From assembly GCA_946623915.1 (NCBI GenBank), contig CAMORQ010000072.1:1-8115 (forward strand): a stretch of 8,115 nt of DNA. The letters are read 5' to 3'. The DNA is from an uncultured Coriobacteriaceae bacterium. Its GTDB lineage: Bacteria > Actinomycetota > Coriobacteriia > Coriobacteriales > Eggerthellaceae. Made by a program: the position numbers and the translations under genes. This document shows, piece by piece, positions 1-4,356 of this stretch. How positions within the stretch are numbered: position 1 is the first letter of the stretch; every line of letters begins with the position of its first letter. Under the pieces are notes generated by a model. The model was not told the origin of the DNA and ran no database searches. It worked only from the letters and a program-made list of their open reading frames with translations.

Positions 1-386
1 TGGATTCCGCACACGCTGCCATCCTGTTTATACGAAGCAAGGCCGCTGCCGGTAAGATAGCCGCGCACGATGCATTCAACCGGCAGCATGTCCATCTTGT
101 GCACGAGCATGAAACGTCCCCGCAGGTAATCGGCGTACGGCGCGAACTCGTCAGGCAAATCTGCAGCGTCGGTGCTTACAAGGTGGTTGTCCACCACATC
201 GGAAAGCAGATCGAACCAGAAGCATGAAAGGCGCGTGAGCACTTCCCCTTTGTAGGGTATTTCGTCTTCGAGAATGTAGTCGAATGCCGAAATGCGGTCG
301 GTGGCCACCAGAAGCAGCTTGTCGCCCAAGTCGTACAAATCGCGCACCTTGCCCTGCGCTGTGGGCCTGACATCCATTGCTGACAC
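1..386 (-). CDS. purC: SAICAR synthetase (phosphoribosylaminoimidazole-succinocarboxamide synthase), N-terminal part; runs off the left edge
   Basis: This cytoplasmic enzyme of de novo purine synthesis condenses CAIR with aspartate, using ATP, to give SAICAR, which purB then cleaves. The 128 visible residues contain the N-terminal GKVRDLYDLGDKLLLVATDR block (residues 12-31), the ISAFDYIL segment and the family signature LPVECIVRGYLTGSG (101-115). Alignment from memory fits the longer, yeast ADE1-like form (about 290 residues) rather than the short E. coli form, so slightly over half the gene should lie outside the window. I start it at GTG 384-386, because AAAGGTG lies 6 nt upstream. The in-frame ATG at 375-377 is about 15 nt from that site and gives only a slightly shorter protein. 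It lies 37 nt after the histidine kinase stop on the same strand, so co-transcription with the two-component genes is plausible. No promoter is evident in the gap. Confidence 0.96.
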   Translation of the reverse strand, partial: MSAMDVRPTAQGKVRDLYDLGDKLLLVATDRISAFDYILEDEIPYKGEVLTRLSCFWFDLLSDVVDNHLVSTDAADLPDEFAPYADYLRGRFMLVHKMDMLPVECIVRGYLTGSGLASYKQDGSVCGI

Positions 387-392
387 CGTTTT

Positions 393-399
393 CACCTTT
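393..399 (-). promoter_or_regulatory. Ribosome binding site deciding the purC GTG start
   Basis: AAAGGTG on the minus strand, 6 nt before GTG 384-386. It supports the GTG over the downstream ATG at 375-377. Confidence 0.65.
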
Positions 400-423
400 C
401 TCTTCGCAACGAAAGCGCGTCTG

Positions 424-1944
424 CTAATGCGCTTCGTCGCCCCAGTCTTCGTCCCACGCCTCATCGAACGTGGATTCTCCGAGTCGATCGTTTTCCCGCC
501 CGCGACGGCGGCCACCTGAAGCGTCTTTCGCATCGTAGGCAGGTAGCAGTATCGTAAACGACGATCCCTGCCCTTCGACGCTTTGCACTTCGATGCGGCC
601 ATCATGCTGATCGACGATTTCCTTCACGAGCGCCAAGCCCACGCCCAGGCCACCGCTTTCGCGGTTGCGTCCGCTGTCGGCGCGCCAGAAACGCGAGAAC
701 ACCATCTTAACGTCTTCTTCAGAAATGCCGATGCCCGTATCGGCGACGGTAATGCAAACCATTTCGCCCTCGCGCATCGCAGACACCGAAATGCTGCCTT
801 CGGGCGTGTAGCGCACGGCGTTGGATATCAGGTTCGCCACCGCCTGGCGAAGCAGGTCGGAATCTCCCCACACGTACAAATCCGGCTCGGTATGGGAATC
901 GAAATCCAGGCCGGAATCCTGCACGAAAGCCTGGTGAGTGGAAACGAGCGCGGAAACGATGTCGCCCACATCCAGCACCTGCCTGTTCAAAGGAGTCGAA
1001 CGGTTTTCAAGACGCGAGAGTTTCAGGATGGCATCCACCAAGCGCGAAAGGCGCTGCACTTCGGAATTCACCGTGTCCAGGCGCTCTGCGTCCGGCTCGA
1101 ACACGCCGTCTATCATGGCCTCGACCGTGGACTGGATGGCCATCAACGGCGTGCGCAACTCGTGCGCTACGTCGGTGGTCAGACGATGCTCCAACTCGCG
1201 GTCCTTTTCCACCGATTCAGCCATACGGTCGAACGTTTGGCCAAGCTGGGCGATTTCATCGTCGCCTTCGAGCAACGTGCGCGCACCCAGGTCCCCTTCG
1301 CCGAAGGACTTGGCCGCACGAGAAATGCGGTTGATGGGGTTAACCAGACTGCGGGCGAAAGGTACGCCGAACAGCATGGCCAGCACGATGGCGATAAGCG
1401 CCGCGAACACCATGGCCTGATAGCTATTGTCGCGGAACTTCTGGTCGGAATCGGTGAGTAGCGTGTCGGACCCGTATACCCACACGCGCACGGTGCCGAT
1501 GTCTTGCCCATGCACCTGTATAGGGGCGGACGCAATCGAATTGGCGTCCAAAGGAATCAGGGAAATGTCCGATACGCCTTCGCGGCGCGTGCTGTCGTAG
1601 AGATTAGAGCCGTCGCTGGAAACGACCTGGATTCCCACACCCGGCGAAAAGCTCGTTGCTTCTTCGGCGGCACGCAAGGCGCCGTCGTACCAACCGCTAT
1701 CGCGGTCGAAGCGCGTTGCAATCTGCGAAGCGGTGTTCGACGCGATACGCTGTATGTTTTCGCGCGTGTACGTGTGGAAATGCTGTTGCCACACGAACGA
1801 GAGGACCCCGAACGCCACCAATGCCGTCATAACGGCAACCAGGGCGAAGGCAAGGGTCATCCGCGTAGTGTACGAAAAGTTAAACCAACTTGTCGCAACA
1901 CGCCGATTCTGGTTGTCCTGCCTGTTGGGGTTTGCGCGCTCCAC
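424..1944 (-). CDS. Membrane-bound sensor histidine kinase of a two-component system (HAMP-HisKA-HATPase_c)
   Basis: The 506-residue protein has a cytoplasmic N-terminus, membrane segment 1 (about 30-52), an extracytoplasmic sensor region of about 120 residues (53-174) resembling no family I can name, and membrane segment 2 (about 176-197). A HAMP linker follows (about 198-250), then a HisKA dimerisation domain with phospho-accepting H261 in AHELRTPL, and an ATPase domain with N box NLISNAV (371-377), G1 box DTGIGI (402-407), F box FSRFWR and G2 box GLGVGLAL (432-439). All catalytic motifs are intact, so it should autophosphorylate and pass phosphate to the regulator encoded 21 nt upstream. 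After residue 469 it carries a charged tail, basic (GGRRRGR) then acidic with several Trp (DEAWDEDWGDEAH). The start, GTG 1944, has only a weak upstream G-run. ATG 1860 (residue 29) is an alternative that would still keep both membrane segments. The signal sensed cannot be read from the sequence. Confidence 0.95.
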   Translation of the reverse strand: MERANPNRQDNQNRRVATSWFNFSYTTRMTLAFALVAVMTALVAFGVLSFVWQQHFHTYTRENIQRIASNTASQIATRFDRDSGWYDGALRAAEEATSFSPGVGIQVVSSDGSNLYDSTRREGVSDISLIPLDANSIASAPIQVHGQDIGTVRVWVYGSDTLLTDSDQKFRDNSYQAMVFAALIAIVLAMLFGVPFARSLVNPINRISRAAKSFGEGDLGARTLLEGDDEIAQLGQTFDRMAESVEKDRELEHRLTTDVAHELRTPLMAIQSTVEAMIDGVFEPDAERLDTVNSEVQRLSRLVDAILKLSRLENRSTPLNRQVLDVGDIVSALVSTHQAFVQDSGLDFDSHTEPDLYVWGDSDLLRQAVANLISNAVRYTPEGSISVSAMREGEMVCITVADTGIGISEEDVKMVFSRFWRADSGRNRESGGLGVGLALVKEIVDQHDGRIEVQSVEGQGSSFTILLPAYDAKDASGGRRRGRENDRLGESTFDEAWDEDWGDEAH

Positions 1945-1965
1945 GTTTGCCGAACGGACCCCGCA

Positions 1966-2676
1966 CTACTGAGGCTGTTTGGTGGGATCCTCGAAGCGAT
2001 ACCCGACGCCGTGCACCGTATGCAGCCATTTAGGATCGCGCGGGTTGTCGCCGATCTTGGCGCGAAGGTTCTTCACATGGCTGTCGATGGTGCGCTCGTA
2101 GCCTTCGAAATCGTAGCCGAGTACTTTTTCGACCAGCTCCATGCGCGAATACACGCGGCCGGGATAGCGCGAAAGCGTGGTGAGCAGCTTGAATTCGCTT
2201 GCCGTTAGATCGACTTCGTTGCCGTCCACAAGCACCTTGTGTCCCGACACGTCGATGGTCAGTTCACCGAACTCGAGCACTTCGCGCTGGGGTTCCACAT
2301 CCTGATGGACGCGGCGCAGCAGCGCACGCACGCGAGCAACCAATTCGCGGGGACTGAAGGGCTTGACCAGATAGTCGTCCGCTCCCAGCTCCAAACCGAT
2401 GATGCGGTCTTCCACTTCGCCTTTAGCCGTAAGCATGATGATAGGCACGTCGGAATTGTCGCGAATGGCGCGGCAGACGCGCTCGCCGGGGACGCGGGGA
2501 AGCATGAGGTCGAGCACCACCAAATCGAAATGGTGCTTGCTGAATTCTTCAAGGGCTTCCTGGCCATCGCCGACGGCGGTTACCCAGTAGTTTTCCCGCT
2601 CCAAATACGCTGCCACCGCATCGCGGATGGCCTTTTCGTCTTCAACCAAAAGAATACGACGAGTTTCGTTGCTCAT
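1966..2676 (-). CDS. OmpR/PhoB-family response regulator
   Basis: This 236-residue cytoplasmic DNA-binding regulator is the partner of the kinase that follows it. The receiver domain (about 6-120) has the acidic pair E12/D13, phospho-accepting D56 in VVLDLMLP, T83 and K105 in DDYLVKPF. The winged-helix output domain (about 134-230) has the recognition-helix and wing motifs RTIDSHVKNLRAKIG and HGVGYRFED. Length and order are standard for the family and no key residue is missing. I place the start at ATG 2674-2676 because AGGTGG sits 5 nt upstream; an upstream in-frame GTG at 2685 overlaps that ribosome site and is less likely. It diverges from the Tat-signal gene at 2872 and is the best candidate to regulate it. 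The kinase lies in the same reading frame, separated from it only by this gene's TAG stop and seven codons. Confidence 0.96.
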   Translation of the reverse strand: MSNETRRILLVEDEKAIRDAVAAYLERENYWVTAVGDGQEALEEFSKHHFDLVVLDLMLPRVPGERVCRAIRDNSDVPIIMLTAKGEVEDRIIGLELGADDYLVKPFSPRELVARVRALLRRVHQDVEPQREVLEFGELTIDVSGHKVLVDGNEVDLTASEFKLLTTLSRYPGRVYSRMELVEKVLGYDFEGYERTIDSHVKNLRAKIGDNPRDPKWLHTVHGVGYRFEDPTKQPQ

Positions 2677-2681
2677 ATGTA

Positions 2682-2687
2682 CCACCT
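2682..2687 (-). promoter_or_regulatory. Ribosome binding site of the response regulator
   Basis: AGGTGG on the minus strand, 5 nt before ATG 2674-2676. It fixes the start against the GTG at 2683-2685, which lies inside the site. Confidence 0.7.
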
Positions 2688-2732
2688 AAATCCTTGCTAT
2701 CTACTAGTGACGTTGCCTTAGTTCAATCGTTA

Positions 2733-2761
2733 AGTATACCGCGCCAAAACACAGTTTCCAA
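2733..2761 (-). promoter_or_regulatory. Sigma70-type promoter of the regulator-kinase(-purC) unit
   Basis: On the minus strand TTGGAA (2761-2756, 4 of 6 to consensus) is followed after exactly 17 nt by TATACT (2738-2733, 5 of 6). Transcription would begin near 2726, leaving a leader of about 50 nt before ATG 2676. It is the best promoter-like match I found in the intergenic region. Confidence 0.55.
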
Positions 2762-2772
2762 TCCGATGAGAC

Positions 2773-2835
2773 TCATTCGTCTGCGTTTATTGTATCAATT
2801 GGCCTGAAATGCACCTGAAAACGTAGAACGAATGA
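2773..2835. repeat. Inverted repeat flanking the operator-like heptamers
   Basis: TCATTCGT (2773-2780) and its exact reverse complement ACGAATGA (2828-2835) bracket a 47-bp spacer holding one CAATTG palindrome and the CCTGAAA pair. The arms are only 8 bp and far apart, so this is more likely a pair of protein half-sites, or chance, than a hairpin. Confidence 0.35.
2803..2820 (+). promoter_or_regulatory. Candidate OmpR/PhoB-type operator: two CCTGAAA heptamers at 11-bp period
   Basis: CCTGAAA at 2803-2809 recurs exactly at 2814-2820 with a 4-nt spacer. Direct repeats of about 7 bp at 11-bp period are the classic binding geometry for tandem dimers of OmpR/PhoB winged-helix regulators, as in the pho box, and a regulator of that family is encoded divergently about 130 bp away. 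The site lies 51 bp before the Tat-signal gene's ATG. Identity of the sites and their geometry are seen directly; binding is inferred. Confidence 0.45.
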
Positions 2836-2859
2836 CACAATTGAAAGCCGCATTTCTCC

Positions 2860-2867
2860 AGGAAGGA
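2860..2867 (+). promoter_or_regulatory. Ribosome binding site of the Tat-signal gene
   Basis: AGGAAGGA precedes ATG 2872 by 4 nt (8 nt from its first AGGA) and supports that start. Confidence 0.7.
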
Positions 2868-2871
2868 CCCT

Positions 2872-4332
2872 ATGGCAAGCGGAAACAACACGCTTCGATC
2901 CATTCCGCAAGTGGACACGACGACCTACGGGCAGGGGCTCGACGTCTCGAAACCCGCCTCTGCATCGCCGCAAAAACGGGGACGCAGGCGTTCTTCGTCC
3001 GACGACAATGCGAAATCCCTGATCACGCGTAGGGCTCTTCTGTTCGGGGCGCTTGGCGCGGGTGCGATTGGCGCAGGCGTCGTCGGTGCCCGCGCATTGG
3101 CCGCCCGCGAAGAAGAGGACGCCGAAATCGCGACCCTTTCCGTTCCCGAAGAAAGCGTGTTCGATCTGGAATCGTGCACGGAAGTCGACGCCGAAGACGC
3201 CTTCGAACTCGCTGGGGACTACATCTTGCCCTACGGCACGCTGCTGTGGACCGATGACCGCTACATCGCCGCATGCTTGTTCCCCACCGAAGAATCGTCG
3301 CCGCTCGTTCACATGGGAATCCTCCAGTTCACCAGCGACGAATACTACATTCTGCGCGAAGAAGCCGTCGGTGCGGAAGAAGGCTTCGAAATCTACGATG
3401 TGCGCGCGAACTCCGAAGGCCTCGTGTGGGTGGAAGCTGCCATCATGCAGGGTCTCTGGCGCGTATACGTGGCCCCACTTGGTGAAGATTTAAGCCTTGG
3501 GGAGCCGCGCTTGGCCGACAAGGGCGACTCTTCGAGCGAAGTCCCTTCGATAACCATCTGCGACAAATACGCGTTCTGGCAGACCAACGCGCCTGTGACC
3601 AACGAAAACGCACGCGACGAACCTGCCGTGGTCAAGCGCGCGCAACTCGATACCGGCGAAACCACCACCGTGTACGTGTCGAAGGGGCGCATGAGCGCAC
3701 CGCTGTGCGCCTACCAAGACAGCGTCATCATCACGCCACGCCACGAAGACGCCGTAAGCTATTGCGACCTCGTGCGCCTTGATGCTGCATCAGGACGTGT
3801 TCTAGAGCGCGTCACGCTGCCTTCGGGCATGATGCCCAACCAAGTGGCATACGGCCCCACAGGTTTCTCCTTCTGCTTCGAGAGCATCTACGACTACGGC
3901 GGCGGCATTTCCAACCTGGGCACCTACACGCCGGCGCAGCCACCTGCGAACGGCAACTACGACAACCTGACCTGGTTCCGCTTCAACCGCACGCCAACCG
4001 CTGCCCCGTGTTGGTGCACCGACAACTGGTTCATGGTGAAATCGAACCAAAGCGTGTGCGCTGTCAATCTGCCCAACAAGATCTTCTGCTCGTTCGGCGT
4101 CGAAAGCGGATGCCAAGACTGGGGCGACTACCTGGTAACCACCGGGAACCGGGAAATCGTTGCAACCTCCATGCACATCGACCAGATTGATAACGAAGGC
4201 AACGAGACGAAGAAAACCCAGGTGCGCGTATGGCGCCCTCTAGAAACGCTGCCTGAAAGCACGGGTAGCGCAGACCCCGCTTCCGACCCCGCTTCCGACG
4301 AGCAGCAAGACCAGCAAGAACAAACCGCTTAA
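2872..4332 (+). CDS. Twin-arginine (Tat) signal, cysteine-rich extracytoplasmic protein, probably a beta-propeller; function unknown
   Basis: I do not recognise the family. The 486 residues begin with an unusually long polar, basic n-region (1-51, including KRGRRR), then TRRALLF with R53/R54 and a Gly/Ala-rich hydrophobic stretch (about 56-77) ending ARALA, a plausible Tat signal with cleavage near 77. The body (about 115-455) alternates short hydrophobic strands with turns (for example DRYIAACLF, LVWVEAA, YAFWQTN, DSVIITPR, FSFCFES), which reads like propeller blades. It has eleven cysteines (102, 135, 230, 279, 298, 335, 380, 382, 396, 406, 414), including a CWC at 380-382, many for an exported protein. 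The C-terminus is a low-complexity Asp/Ser/Gln/Glu tail with a duplicated DPAS. If the signal is not cleaved, the protein would be an N-anchored surface protein. It is divergent from the regulator, and its end overlaps the protease gene on the other strand by 93 bp. Confidence 0.85.
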   Translation: MASGNNTLRSIPQVDTTTYGQGLDVSKPASASPQKRGRRRSSSDDNAKSLITRRALLFGALGAGAIGAGVVGARALAAREEEDAEIATLSVPEESVFDLESCTEVDAEDAFELAGDYILPYGTLLWTDDRYIAACLFPTEESSPLVHMGILQFTSDEYYILREEAVGAEEGFEIYDVRANSEGLVWVEAAIMQGLWRVYVAPLGEDLSLGEPRLADKGDSSSEVPSITICDKYAFWQTNAPVTNENARDEPAVVKRAQLDTGETTTVYVSKGRMSAPLCAYQDSVIITPRHEDAVSYCDLVRLDAASGRVLERVTLPSGMMPNQVAYGPTGFSFCFESIYDYGGGISNLGTYTPAQPPANGNYDNLTWFRFNRTPTAAPCWCTDNWFMVKSNQSVCAVNLPNKIFCSFGVESGCQDWGDYLVTTGNREIVATSMHIDQIDNEGNETKKTQVRVWRPLETLPESTGSADPASDPASDEQQDQQEQTA

Positions 4333-4356
4333 ATCCCCATCCCCCGTTGCCGCAAG
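4240..4356 (-). other. LAxTG-type sortase sorting signal of the C1 protease
   Basis: LAATG is encoded at 4342-4356, followed by a short polar linker (DGD), about 20 hydrophobic residues rich in Leu, Val and Gly, and the tail RAFRQRF. This tripartite layout is a cell-wall sorting signal. LAxTG, rather than LPxTG, is the motif known for class E sortases of high-GC Gram-positives. Everything after the motif's GDG is encoded antisense to the neighbouring Tat-signal gene. Confidence 0.75.

Larger units (their letters stand above)
2677..2871. promoter_or_regulatory. Divergent intergenic control region between the response regulator and the Tat-signal gene
   Basis: The 195 bp between the two divergent ATGs is visibly more AT-rich than the flanking genes. 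It contains the regulator promoter, a pair of 11-bp-spaced heptamers, a pair of CAATTG palindromes (2796-2801 and 2838-2843, 42 bp apart, about four helical turns) and both ribosome binding sites. I found no convincing sigma70 promoter for the plus-strand gene. TTGCCT-16-TATACC (2713-2740) is a weak candidate that would overlap the regulator promoter, and weak promoters are common where an activator is needed. Confidence 0.6.

Noticed and set aside
583..1461. Plus-strand open frame (292 codons) opposite the histidine kinase
   Set aside because: It is antisense to well-conserved HAMP, HisKA and ATPase motifs. Its His/Arg/Ala-rich translation looks like a shadow.
1504..2208. Plus-strand open frame (234 codons) running across the kinase-regulator junction
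   Set aside because: It covers parts of two confident genes in antisense, with no domain and no start signal.
4249..4266. LPESTG in the tail of the Tat-signal protein, resembling an LPxTG motif
   Set aside because: It has one residue too many between P and T, and what follows is a polar acidic tail, with no hydrophobic segment or basic end.
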